Shown: one piece after another, positions 37,259 through 47,000 of the stretch
How the letters are laid out: each line of letters starts with the position of its first letter
Position numbering within the stretch: position 1 is the stretch's first letter
Source: Pseudomonas sp. MH9.2
GTDB taxonomy: Bacteria; Pseudomonadota; Gammaproteobacteria; Pseudomonadales; Pseudomonadaceae
DNA: 64,000 bases
Assembly: GCF_034353875.1 (NCBI RefSeq)
Contig: NZ_CP133784.1
Coordinates: forward strand, 3,066,501-3,130,500
Direction of reading: 5' to 3'
Program-made: the position numbers and the translations under genes
The notes under the pieces: model-generated
The model's input: only the letters and a program-made list of their open reading frames with translations
Told to the model about the DNA's origin: nothing
The model's database searches: none

Positions 37259-38068
37259 ATGGACTTTGAAATCCCCGCGTGTCTGCGTGACCTGAAACAA
37301 CACGCAGACGCAGCAAGCCTCGACCACCTCGACATGATCATCAACGCCACGTTGCTGGATTACCCCTTGCTGCAACGGCTGGCCGAACTCGACCCGCCGC
37401 CCTTGCACACACCGCTGCTTGAGGGCACGCCGGAACACGCACTGGCCGCACAAGGCCCTGTGCATGTTCGTGTGTTCTGGGCACATGCGGCCCAGGTGAA
37501 CTGGCTGGGGACGTTTGTCAGGGCGTTCGAACGCGAGTCCCGCGTGCTGTCGCTGTTAAGCCCCTGGCCGTTCGACGCGTTGAGTGAGCACCTGCGTTAT
37601 TACACCCAGGCGCATTGGGACAAAGGCGCCAAGAGCGGCATCCTGCGTTACTACGACAACCGGTTGTTCAAGCACATCAGTGGCGTGTTTATCGAAGACG
37701 CGGCTCGCGACTTCCATGCCCCCGTCATCAGTTGGCACTGGACCGATCGCGATCACAAAGCGCAGATCATCGGTGGCTATAACCTCCCCTTTCACGAATT
37801 TACCCGCCCCAGTACGGCCTTGATGATGGACGCGTTTCAGGTCGAGTCCGTGTGCATGTGGAGTGATGCCGAGCAATGGGAGAAAACCCACGGTCTGTCG
37901 AAACGAAACTACCGGGTCGGCAAGGAACAACGAGTCTCCCTGCTTTATTTGGGGCACCTCGCCGCCAGTGACCTCCACCTTGAGGGCGAGGAGCACCGGG
38001 CATTTATGATCGAGTGGCTGGCCCGACACCTACCCGAAGACCTGCCGCAGACCGGTGGTTGGGCATGA
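37259..38068 (+). CDS. DUF4123 T6SS effector adaptor (Tap/TEC)
   Basis: This 269-residue cytoplasmic protein contains a DUF4123 domain: ALLEGTPEHAL-like segment PLLEGTPEHALAAQGPVHVR, LLSPWPFDALSEHLRYYTQA and GILRYYDNRLFKHI. DUF4123 proteins bind a specific effector and load it on its VgrG. Its place between vgrG and the lipase gene says its client is the DUF2235 effector. Its stop overlaps the start of the first lipoprotein (ATGA). Confidence 0.9.
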   Translation: MDFEIPACLRDLKQHADAASLDHLDMIINATLLDYPLLQRLAELDPPPLHTPLLEGTPEHALAAQGPVHVRVFWAHAAQVNWLGTFVRAFERESRVLSLLSPWPFDALSEHLRYYTQAHWDKGAKSGILRYYDNRLFKHISGVFIEDAARDFHAPVISWHWTDRDHKAQIIGGYNLPFHEFTRPSTALMMDAFQVESVCMWSDAEQWEKTHGLSKRNYRVGKEQRVSLLYLGHLAASDLHLEGEEHRAFMIEWLARHLPEDLPQTGGWA

Positions 38069-38586
38069 GGCGCCCGCTCGCGCTTTGCCTGCTGACCTGC
38101 CTTGCGCTGCAAGCCTGCAGCCAATCATTGCCCGACCGACTCGGCGCGCCCATCGAGGGGTACAGCCACACCTCGGCGGCGATCAATTACTTCATGGTCA
38201 ACGGCAACGGCGGTCCGAACATCGGCCCTTACGGCGGGGGCGGTAGCCAGAACTGCTGCGTGAGCCTGCCCCGCCAGTGGCACCCCGGCCTGACCGTGGT
38301 GGTGGAGTGGGAGAAGGATCCGAATACCGGTGACTCAGTTAACTGGCCCAAACCTCGCTACTCAGATGCTTGGCGAAAGGCCGCAAGAGAACACCAATCC
38401 AAATACACCCGCCATCGCGCCGTCGTGGAGGTGGCGCCGTATGAGCAACTCGGGTTGGTCAATGTGCACTTTCTGCCTTGCGATCAAGTCAAGGTGGCCG
38501 CCAGTCCTAGCTACCACGGTCGCCCAAATCACCCCTACAACTACCCAATGAAAATGGAAGTCCCTGCCGTATGTCCCGCACCCTAA
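38065..38586 (+). CDS. DUF3304 lipoprotein 1, probable Tle1 immunity protein
   Basis: The 173-residue lipoprotein has a short signal peptide with lipobox LALQACS and a periplasmic DUF3304-like region (IEGYSHTSAAINYFMVNGNG, QNCCVSLPRQWHPGL). It is the first of three tandem paralogues directly before the lipase gene. Such lipoproteins protect the producer against Tle-family lipases acting in the periplasm, so immunity is the likely role. ATG 38065 overlaps the adaptor stop. The last 16 bp overlap the start of the next copy. Confidence 0.82.
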   Translation: MRRPLALCLLTCLALQACSQSLPDRLGAPIEGYSHTSAAINYFMVNGNGGPNIGPYGGGGSQNCCVSLPRQWHPGLTVVVEWEKDPNTGDSVNWPKPRYSDAWRKAAREHQSKYTRHRAVVEVAPYEQLGLVNVHFLPCDQVKVAASPSYHGRPNHPYNYPMKMEVPAVCPAP

Positions 38587-39128
38587 ACCCTGGCGCCTCA
38601 CGCCGAAGGTCAGCACTTTGGGTGGCGGCTGCGCTGACCTGCCTTGCGCTTCAAGCGTGCAGCCAATCATTGCCCGACCGACTTGGCGCGCCTATCGAGG
38701 GCTACAGCCATACCTCGGCGGCGATCAACTACTTCATGGTCAACGGCAACGGCGGGCCGAACATCGGGCCTTACGGCGGGGGCGGCAGCCAGAACTGCTG
38801 CGTGAGCCTGCCGCGCAAGTGGCATCCCGGCCTGACCGTGGTGGTGGAGTGGGAGAAGGATCCGACGCCCTTTGATTCCGCAACATGGTCCGAACCGCGC
38901 TATTCCGACGCATGGCGCGCACGGATGAAAGAACAGAAATCCAAAAATACCCGCCATCGCGCCGTCGTGGAGGTGGCTCCGTATGAGCAACTCGGGTTGG
39001 TCAATGTGCATTTTCTGCCTTGCGATCAAGTCAAGGTCGCCGCCAGTCCCAGCTACCACGGGCGCCCCAATCACCCCTACAACTACCCCCTCAAGATGGA
39101 AGTCCCTGCCAAATGTCCCGCACCTTAA
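38571..39128 (+). CDS. DUF3304 lipoprotein 2, mosaic paralogue
   Basis: The 185-residue lipoprotein (lipobox LALQACS) is nearly identical to its neighbours but mosaic: the middle, DPTPFDSATWSEPRYSDAWR through KSKNTRHRAVV, is the same as in copy 3, while the C-terminal third (EQLGLVNVHFLPCDQVKVAA and following) is the same as in copy 1. This suggests origin by unequal recombination. Its start ATG lies in the last codons of copy 1 and its end overlaps copy 3 by 16 bp. Confidence 0.82.
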   Translation: MSRTLNPGASRRRSALWVAAALTCLALQACSQSLPDRLGAPIEGYSHTSAAINYFMVNGNGGPNIGPYGGGGSQNCCVSLPRKWHPGLTVVVEWEKDPTPFDSATWSEPRYSDAWRARMKEQKSKNTRHRAVVEVAPYEQLGLVNVHFLPCDQVKVAASPSYHGRPNHPYNYPLKMEVPAKCPAP

Positions 39129-39670
39129 ACCCTGGCGCCCCACGCCGAAGGCCAGCGCTTTGGGCGGCGGCTGCGCTCGCTTGCCTTGCGCTGCAAGCCT
39201 GCAGCAAATCACTGCCCGACCGACTGGGCGCGCCTATCGAGGGCTACAGCCATACCTCGGCGGCGATCAATTACTTCATGGTCAACGGTAACGGCGGCCC
39301 GAACATCGGCCCTTACGGCGGGGGCGGCAAGCAGAACTGCTGCGTGAGCCTGCCGCGCCAGTGGCATCCCGGCCTGACCGTGGTGGTGGAGTGGGAGAAG
39401 GATCCGACGCCCTTTGATTCCGCCACATGGTCCGAACCGCGATATTCCGATGCATGGCGCGCGCGGATGAAAGAGCAGAAATCCAAAAACACCCGCCATC
39501 GCGCCGTCGTGGAGGTGGCGCCGTATGAAGAACTCGGCGTCATCGATGTTCATTTCTTGCCCTGCAACCAAGTTGCCGTTTCGGCTGTCGCCGTTACGCC
39601 CGGCCAAGCCGGTTATCCCTTCAACTACCCGTCCAAAATGGAAGAGCCCTCGGTATGTCCAACACTTTGA
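39113..39670 (+). CDS. DUF3304 lipoprotein 3, probable immunity protein
   Basis: The 185-residue lipoprotein (LALQACSKS) shares its first two-thirds with copy 2 but has a distinct C-terminus (EELGVIDVHFLPCNQVAVSA, GQAGYPFNYP). Being immediately upstream of the lipase gene, whose ATG overlaps its last 16 bp, it is the best candidate for the cognate immunity protein. The divergent C-terminal third probably carries effector specificity. Confidence 0.82.
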   Translation: MSRTLNPGAPRRRPALWAAAALACLALQACSKSLPDRLGAPIEGYSHTSAAINYFMVNGNGGPNIGPYGGGGKQNCCVSLPRQWHPGLTVVVEWEKDPTPFDSATWSEPRYSDAWRARMKEQKSKNTRHRAVVEVAPYEELGVIDVHFLPCNQVAVSAVAVTPGQAGYPFNYPSKMEEPSVCPTL

Positions 39671-42237
39671 ATTCAGGCTCTCAACGCCCGGCCCCGGCGC
39701 CTTTAACGCCGACCCCGCCGTTCCCAAAAGAGGGGCTGCTGCCGCGCACGTCCGAGGATGTGGCGCTTAACTACCGCACACAGTATCGGCCCAAACTGTT
39801 GGCGGCCTATGCGGCTAAACGGGCCGCCAAGGCGGCGGGTGAAACCTATTCCGGCGCGCCGTGCATCAATGTGCTGAACATCACCCTGTGTTTCGACGGC
39901 ACCAACAACCACGAACCCTCGGACAAACTCGGTCAGCCCCCGAGCACCAGCAACGTGGCACGGCTTTACCACGCCAGCGTCGGTGCCAACTCAGGCACAG
40001 AGCAGAGCCGGGCGAACACAAACGGGTTTTACGCCTATTACATGCAAGGGGTCGGCACCGAGTTCAAGGAAATCGGCGAGTTCGAACCACAAGATCTGGG
40101 GCTGATCGGCGCGGTCGGCGGCGAGAACCGGATCAATTGGGGCATCACGCGCCTGCTGGATGCTGTGGGTCGGGCCTGCGGCGAAGACCCGCTGACCGTA
40201 GATGCAGCCTTCGAACTGGTGCAAAAAATGGGCACCTCGTTCACTGAAGAGATGCTCGGTGCGACGCTGATCAAAAGTGGCGACAGCCGTCGGCAAGAGG
40301 CCCTGCAAGTGCCATTGCTGGCATTGCAAAAAAAGGTCGACTACGTGCATGCGCGCAAGACCAAACCGCGGATCATCGGCCTGCGCCTGTACGTGTACGG
40401 CTTTTCCCGGGGCGCCGCCGAAGCCCGGGCCTTTGCCACCTGGCTGGAGAGCCTGACCCAGGTCGAGGTCGAGGGTGAAACCTGTTACCTGTTTGCCGGC
40501 CTGCCGATCTGCATTGCCTTCCTGGGCCTGTTCGACACCGTGGCCTCCACCGGCATGGCCTACGCGATGCCCTTCGCCGAGGGCCATATGGGGTGGGCCG
40601 ATGACTGCATGCGCCTGCCAGCGTCGGAGACGTTTCTGGAGCGCTGCGTGCATCTGGTCGCGGCCCATGAGCAACGGGTCTGTTTCCCGGTGGACTCGAT
40701 CCGGCGCAAAAACGACCCCGATGACCCGAATGGCCCTTCGACCTACCGCGCCAATACGGTCGAATACCTGTACCCCGGCATGCACTCCGATGTCGGTGGT
40801 GGGTATTCGCCGGGCGATCAGGGCAAGTCGCTGGGTGGCCCTCAGGACGTGATGTCGCAGATTCCGTTGCAGCATATGTACGCCGAAGCTTATGCCGTAG
40901 GTGCACCGTTACAGGCTCCGAAAGACGTGCTCAGCGACGAACAGAGACAGGTCTGGCCGTGGCTGGCAATGGCGGAAGAAACAGAAATCGCCTTCGACAT
41001 CTCCGAAACCCTCACCCTCCGTTTCAACACCTGGCTCGCCCACCACAAAACCGGCCCGCTGGAAGGCGCCTTGGCCGGTGAGCAGGCGCTGTTGACGGGG
41101 TGGCGGATCAATCGTTATGGCAGCTATCACTTCAGGACAACCTCCGCCTACCAGCATGTCAACGGCAAGGACATGACCCAGGAGGAATGGGATGCCCTTA
41201 AAGCGCTGCATGAGCGACAACTGGCCGAGAACAAGGCCAACCATGAGGGCCAACCGCTCAAGGAATTGTCAGGCACCTCGCTGGCAACGCATCAGGAATA
41301 TCGGGCGCTCAAACAGGGTTATGAACAACGCGTCGGCGCGGCACAACCCATCGACTTTAATACCCATAAAGCCTTTGAACCCACGCTCGATCAGCGCCAG
41401 ATGGACAGGGCCATGACCGAGTTCGGTCGCGACTATGACCCGAGCAACTGGTCGCTGGCGTTGGCCGGTGACGCCATCAGTTGGGCGACCATTCCCCATC
41501 TGCTGTTCGGGGGGTTGATATACCTGACCAACGAGCAGGATGAAGCCCAGGAATACCGTGACCTGCGCACCTCTGGTAACCAGGCTTACCTGGCGCTCTA
41601 TGACTTAAAAACCGCCGAGCCCCTGACCGACACCGCTCGCACGCTCACCGACTTTTTCGACGAACAGGTCCACGATTCACGCGCCTGGTTCATGAACTCA
41701 ACGGCCTTGGGCGAGCGCGAAGTGTTCAGTGATTACTTCCGCTACCGCTGCATCTTTTTCGACACCGAATCCAACAAGTCCCTGTCGCCGGTGGCGAGGG
41801 CCGGGCAAGTGATTGGGGTGGGTATTGCGGTGGCCAGTGTCGGTTTGAGCATCAAGCGCCACGACCCGCGTTATCTGGTGGGTCTGCTGATTCCATCGCT
41901 GGGCATCCCCGTGTTTCGCGGCAAGGTGGGCTTTCCGCAAGTCAGCGCGTTTGATTCTGTCACGGGCATCGCCCTGCCGATGCTGGACAATCTCGACAAC
42001 ATTCGGGCGTTCAGCAAAGACCCTGGCGATATGCTGAAAATGGTGAAGGCCTTGCCCACACCGCCGGCCCTCAGCGCAGAAACCGCGACCACGCCTGAGT
42101 TGCAAAAACTGCTCAAGGCCACGGAAACGGCGAAGGCTTTGGCGAAGGTTAAGGACCTGCTCGACACGTTGCCCGATGAATCGAAGATGGGGTTGTTGGA
42201 TCAGGTGAAGGGAGCATTGGGTAGCGGGGTAAGTTGA
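39655..42237 (+). CDS. tle1: T6SS phospholipase effector, DUF2235 (Tle1-like)
   Basis: The 860-residue protein contains a DUF2235 alpha/beta hydrolase domain: NVLNITLCFDGTNNH (about 65-80), nucleophile elbow GFSRG within LYVYGFSRGAAEARA (about residue 250), FLGLFDTVASTG, and YPGMHSDVGGGYSPGD with the catalytic Asp region. The long C-terminal part contains hydrophobic stretches (GQVIGVGIAVASVGLSI) that may insert into membranes. Tle1 proteins are antibacterial phospholipases delivered to the periplasm. Adaptor, VgrG and lipoprotein neighbours support this. No signal peptide is present. Confidence 0.9.
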   Translation: MSNTLNSGSQRPAPAPLTPTPPFPKEGLLPRTSEDVALNYRTQYRPKLLAAYAAKRAAKAAGETYSGAPCINVLNITLCFDGTNNHEPSDKLGQPPSTSNVARLYHASVGANSGTEQSRANTNGFYAYYMQGVGTEFKEIGEFEPQDLGLIGAVGGENRINWGITRLLDAVGRACGEDPLTVDAAFELVQKMGTSFTEEMLGATLIKSGDSRRQEALQVPLLALQKKVDYVHARKTKPRIIGLRLYVYGFSRGAAEARAFATWLESLTQVEVEGETCYLFAGLPICIAFLGLFDTVASTGMAYAMPFAEGHMGWADDCMRLPASETFLERCVHLVAAHEQRVCFPVDSIRRKNDPDDPNGPSTYRANTVEYLYPGMHSDVGGGYSPGDQGKSLGGPQDVMSQIPLQHMYAEAYAVGAPLQAPKDVLSDEQRQVWPWLAMAEETEIAFDISETLTLRFNTWLAHHKTGPLEGALAGEQALLTGWRINRYGSYHFRTTSAYQHVNGKDMTQEEWDALKALHERQLAENKANHEGQPLKELSGTSLATHQEYRALKQGYEQRVGAAQPIDFNTHKAFEPTLDQRQMDRAMTEFGRDYDPSNWSLALAGDAISWATIPHLLFGGLIYLTNEQDEAQEYRDLRTSGNQAYLALYDLKTAEPLTDTARTLTDFFDEQVHDSRAWFMNSTALGEREVFSDYFRYRCIFFDTESNKSLSPVARAGQVIGVGIAVASVGLSIKRHDPRYLVGLLIPSLGIPVFRGKVGFPQVSAFDSVTGIALPMLDNLDNIRAFSKDPGDMLKMVKALPTPPALSAETATTPELQKLLKATETAKALAKVKDLLDTLPDESKMGLLDQVKGALGSGVS

Positions 42238-42265
42238 TGACCGCTTCGCAGCGGGACGCGTAGTT

Positions 42266-42340
42266 GCAAGCCTGCTCCCATAATGGAACGCACTCGTCCG
42301 TAGGAGCTGACTTGTCTGCGAATAAGCCCGGTACGGGCTT
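42266..42340. repeat. Inverted REP pair (REPIN-like) between tle1 and stk1
   Basis: GCAAGCCTGCTCCCA (42266-42280) is the inverse of a Pseudomonas REP core, and GTAGGAGCTGACTTGTCTGCGA (42300-42321; split reading GTAGGAGCTGACTTG plus CTGCGA) is a diverged copy in the other orientation. A hairpin AAGCCCG/CGGGCTT follows (42324-42340). Just before, CCGCT/AGCGG (42241-42254) could end tle1. The REP lies between convergent gene ends, the usual place. Confidence 0.6.
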
Positions 42341-42461
42341 CCGGCAGGTTTGGGTTTAACTCACAATTTGCGCTTGCGCGGTGAGGGGCAAGACGGTATC
42401 TACAAGTAATGTTCTATTTCAAACGGTTATTGCTTGCTTGATAAGAGCAGGCTTGCCGGGA

Positions 42462-43343
42462 TTAGAACCAGCGCCAGGATTTGGCGGGAGGTGCGGCTCG
42501 GAAAAAATCGCGTAATGCAGCGGCATCTATCGTGCGTTTTTTCGGGTTCAGCGCCAGCGCGGTTCGCAGGGCCGGCCAGCAGGTTTTGGGCAGGTGTTTG
42601 GGCTTTTTCAGTTTTCGGTCCAGTTTTTTCTCGCGGGCTTCGACGCCCGTCAGTCGCTGGAAAGGATGTTTGCCGCCCGCCAGTTCGAACAGCACACAGG
42701 CGACAGCGTAAACATCGGTGCTCATCGACAAGGGGCCGCCTTCGAGTAACTCGGGGGCCGCGTAGTTAGGTGTCCAGGCCTTGATGCGCTCGCGGCTCAG
42801 GGTCGGCAGCCCTGGAAGGACGCCGTCCATGGCCTGCCCGAGGCCAAAGTCGAACAGGCGCACGCCGTCTTCGGTGAGCATCACGTTGCTGGGCTTCAAG
42901 TCACCGTGCAGCACGCCTCGGCCATGGGCATGCGCTAGGGCGTCCAGCAATTCGATGGCGATATCGCGCAGTTCGATCCAGGGTACGCCGAGTGGCCGTT
43001 CGCACAGCAAGCGGTCCAGCGGCAGACCTTGCATCAGCTCCATGGTGATAAAGGCCCGCCCACAGGCCGAGTCCACGTCGAAATCAAACATCTGCATCAC
43101 GCCGGGGTGGCGCAGGTGTCGGGTCAACGCGAACTCGCTGTACAGCAACGCGTTGGCATCCGGCGTTTCTGCGAACGCTTCGCCGAGGATTTTCACGGCT
43201 ATCTCGGCGCCAGTTTCACCGAACTGCTCATGCAATAAATCCCGCGCCCGATAGACCGTGCCCATGCCACCGGCACCCAGCAAACGCTCAATGCGATAAC
43301 GGCCAGCCAGCACGTCGGGCAGCGGTGGCAGGGGCTCGGTCAT
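42462..43343 (-). CDS. stk1: T6SS-associated Ser/Thr kinase (Stk1/PpkA-like), cytoplasmic
   Basis: The 293-residue kinase domain has the glycine loop GAGGMGTVY, catalytic lysine in IAVKIL, LHGDLKPSNVML (catalytic loop with Gly in place of Arg of HRD), DFGLG and APELLEGG. There is no membrane segment or sensor domain, unlike full PpkA of HSI-I; this short form is that of Stk1 in HSI-II. It overlaps stp1 by 4 bp. Phosphorylation of the FHA protein would regulate T6SS firing. Confidence 0.88.
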   Translation of the reverse strand: MTEPLPPLPDVLAGRYRIERLLGAGGMGTVYRARDLLHEQFGETGAEIAVKILGEAFAETPDANALLYSEFALTRHLRHPGVMQMFDFDVDSACGRAFITMELMQGLPLDRLLCERPLGVPWIELRDIAIELLDALAHAHGRGVLHGDLKPSNVMLTEDGVRLFDFGLGQAMDGVLPGLPTLSRERIKAWTPNYAAPELLEGGPLSMSTDVYAVACVLFELAGGKHPFQRLTGVEAREKKLDRKLKKPKHLPKTCWPALRTALALNPKKRTIDAAALRDFFRAAPPAKSWRWF

Positions 43344-44056
43344 TGGCTGATCACCACGGCGGTCAGGTTGTCCCGCGCGCTGCCACGTCGTACTTCGTCG
43401 AACAGCGCGTGCATCGATTCCAGGCTCAAGGCTTCGCGCAACATTTCGTTGTCGAGGCCCTGATAAAACCCGTCACTGCACAACAAAAACACATCGCCCG
43501 AACACACCTCCAACTCCAGCACTTCCAGCTTCAGCTGGTCGGTGGCACCTATGGCGCGGGTCAGTGCGCGGGCGTTGGGGGATTGGCTGGCTTGTTCGGG
43601 CGTCATTTTTTGCTCGTCGATCAGTTGCTCCAGCAGCGAGTGATCGCGGGTCAATTGATGCAGACGACCCTCGCGCAGCAGGTAGCAACGGCTGTCACCC
43701 GCCCAGACACAGGCGCCGCGTGTGCCGTCGATCAACAGTGCCACCACCGTACTGCCCATGATGCTGTCGCGGCGATCCGGGGTGATGGTCAACTCCTGAC
43801 TCATTCGTCGATTGAGCCAGTGCAGACACTTGCGCACGGCAATCACACGCTCGTCGAAGCGGCCCTCCTCGGGCAGTTCGGCGAGGTGGGTGATAATCAT
43901 CTGGCTGGCGACATCGCCACACTGATAACCGCCCATGCCATCGGCGACCGCCCACAATCCGTGCTGCGGACAGTCAAGAAACGCGTCCTCGTTGCGCGCC
44001 CGCACCTTGCCGGTGTCGGTACGCGCCACACTGCGCCAAGGGTTGGCCGGCCCCAT
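43340..44056 (-). CDS. stp1: PP2C-type Ser/Thr phosphatase of the T6SS
   Basis: The 238-residue protein has PP2C motifs: SVARTDTGKVRARNEDAFL, VADGMGGYQCGDVAS, GSTVVALLI, CVWAGDSRCYLLREG, LTRDHSLLEQL and LLCSDGFYQGL with DNLTAVV at the end, supplying the metal-binding aspartates. It counteracts the kinase encoded next. The start ATG overlaps the TssM stop by one base (TGATG). Confidence 0.92.
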   Translation of the reverse strand: MGPANPWRSVARTDTGKVRARNEDAFLDCPQHGLWAVADGMGGYQCGDVASQMIITHLAELPEEGRFDERVIAVRKCLHWLNRRMSQELTITPDRRDSIMGSTVVALLIDGTRGACVWAGDSRCYLLREGRLHQLTRDHSLLEQLIDEQKMTPEQASQSPNARALTRAIGATDQLKLEVLELEVCSGDVFLLCSDGFYQGLDNEMLREALSLESMHALFDEVRRGSARDNLTAVVISQ

Positions 44057-47000
44057 CAGAGCTGCGCCGGCAGACGGAAGCTGCGTAAGCCTTCGACGTC
44101 GAACGGGTTCGGCGAGCGCTGACTGAGCAACAGGTAGTTGGCGCGCAGGCCACCCACATCGGCCTTGAGCACCATCACATCGCGGCCTTTCAGGTATTCG
44201 GTTTGCATCAGATCGAACAGGCGGAACAACGACCACGGGCCGGTATTTTTCTCGATGCCCACCGGGCGACCGACCATTTTTTCCAGCACCAGACTCGTGC
44301 GCCCGTCTTCGGCGTCGGTTGGCCAACTGAACGACATCGGCACGATAGGGCCGTGGCGGTAGTCCATCTGCTGATTGCCGAAACGGAATTCGGCACGGCT
44401 CACGGTTGGGTCCAGGGTGTAGGGCTCAAGCTTGAATTGCACCTGTGGCTCGTTCGAGTTCTGCGCAAAGAAGCTTTGACGGATGACCTGCACGTGGCCC
44501 ATTTGCGCCAGGTACAGACGAGACATCGGCAAGCTGCGGCCGTCGATGCTGCGCAGACGGTAGTTGCCCGCGCTGCCACTGACGAAGGGCCGCATGTAGG
44601 TATCGAAGAATCGATCCGCAACGCCTTGGGCCTTGAAGAACTCGCGGAAATCGCTGATGGCGACGTCGCTGGTGCTGTGGGCATTGAACGGATAACGCTG
44701 ATGCAGCGCCTTGCTGTAGAACGCGTGCAGTTCCGTCTGATAACGCTGATTCAGGTACTGATAGGTGTCGTCGAGCACCAGCATCCAGGTGTCTTCGGCC
44801 AACACGTCCAGCCAGCCACTGATGGGGCGTGGCAAACGGCTGGTTGCACCGCGCAGGCTATTCAGCGCATCACGCTGGCCGCTCATGCGCAGCTTCGCCA
44901 TTTCGTAAGCCGCCTGTTCCGGCTGACTGGAACGCGCCAGGCTCGCGACCTGCAATTGCAGATCGTTGAGCGCTTGCAGGGTTGGCATCAGCTCTGCTGC
45001 CGGACCGTTGTTGGCGTCCAGCAGTTGATGCAACGGTTCGAAACGGCGCTGCATGGATTTCTTTGCAGTGTCCGGCAGACTTTTGGCGAGTGTGCCTTGC
45101 GCCTTACCGGCTGCCGCAGCGGCGACTTTGCCTATGGCGCCCAATTTGCCGCCCGCATCGCCGACCGCTTCGGCCAGTTGCTCGGTGCTTTCGCTGAGGT
45201 CCGGGAAACGGGTGTTGTCGCGTACTTCCACCAACAGTTGCAGCAGCGGTGAATTGGCGGCAGTCAGGCCAGCAAGTTGACTAGCACCCTCGCCCGCGCT
45301 GCTGAATGGCTGCAAACCCATTTGGCCGATGGCTTCGCCCCAATGGTTGGCGTAGTCACGGAAATACAGCTGCTCCAGTTCGACCATCAAGCGCCGCAAG
45401 TCCATGCCGCTGATGCCGGTGCTTTCACCCAGTACCCAGTTATCCCGCAGGATTTCGTTCACCAGACTCGCACCCTGGGTGGTGAAAAATTGCTGATAAC
45501 CGCGTTGGGTATAGAAGCCAGGAATCAGGTAATCGGTGCCGCTGAACAACGCGCCTTGTGGGCCGAGGTGCTGGCTGAGGCGGTATTCCGGCAAGCTGTG
45601 GGCTTGTTCACGCAGGGCGCGATACACCACAGCGGATTGCGATTCGGCCCGCAGGACCTGACGTGCCTGGGCCACCAAACCGTCGTTAAGTGGATAGACA
45701 AATCCGTGTGTGAGCAGGCGACTGAAATGCTCGTTCAAGCCGTTCTGCACCGGGGCGTTGCCGATGTAGCGCAGCGACCAATCGGCTGCAACCCATTCCT
45801 TGAGCCAAGTCGAATCACGGCGCTCGGTGAGGTTGAGCATCAGGTAGGCGCGCAGGCTGCCCAACAGCCGTTCGCGGTCGTTCATGTTGGCGCGTACTTG
45901 CGCTTCAAGGGTGCGGGCGACGCGTGGCAACAGCTGTTCTTTCAATTCACGCTGGTAGGCATCGTCGAGCACCGGGTAACTCGGCTCGCCCTGATAAAGC
46001 CCGTTGCGTTCATGCAACTGCACATCACTGAGCGCAGGGAATACGCGACTTGCAGCGTAGCCCGTGTCCAACAGCTGAAGCGCCGCCATGGCGTCATCTT
46101 GAGGCCCCAACTCGGCGTGCTGTTTAGTCAGGTTTTGCGCGAACTCTCGCAGTTGTTCAAGACGGCTGTGGTTGGCAGAAAAGCCAAGGGCCCAGAGCAG
46201 ACCGCATACTCCCAGCGCAGAAAATGCCGTCACGTACAACGCACGCTGACCCCAGTGGATACGGCGGCGCTCGCGCTTGTTGAGGCCCGCGAGTTCGGCT
46301 TCGGGGAAGATCACTCGGCTTAGCAGGTGATTGATGAAGCGGGCCGAGCCGGTGAATAGCGGAAATGCCGCGTCGCTTTTTCCTGCGCCCTTGAGCGGGA
46401 CGCCTGACTGAGTGGCGCTGGTCAGATAGAAGCCACGAAGTCGGCTGGCACTTTGGTAGCGATTGCCGCCCAATGTGTCCTTCACGAACTCGCACAGGCC
46501 TGGGCCAATCGCGCCCAATTTATGCGGGAAATCGAGAATAACGGCACTTCTCTCAGGCACACGCTCCTGATGCATGCGCGTGATCACCTGGCTATTGAGG
46601 CGTTGCAGCAGTGCTTCAAATTCCTGGCGCAACACCTTGAGATCATTGCCGTTCTGATCATCGGCAAAGCTCGCACCCAACACCTGATCGCTCTCCTGTT
46701 TTGTGAGCTGATCGAAAAACACCTCGAAGCCCGCAATCTCATCCGCTTTGCTGAGCACCAGGTACACCGGCAGATCAACGCGTAGTTGCTGACGAATATC
46801 CTTCAGGCGGCTGCGCAATGTCGTTGAGAGACGCTTTAGTTCATCCGGCCCATCGCTTTTTTTGCGACCCAACAGCTCGGCTGGAACCGTAATGATGACC
46901 CCATTGAGTGGTCGGTTTCGGCGACGCATGCGCAGTAGATTGAGGAGGGTTTTCCAGGTGTGTTGGTCAGCATCGTCCTTCGAATCCAGAGCGGATCCAC

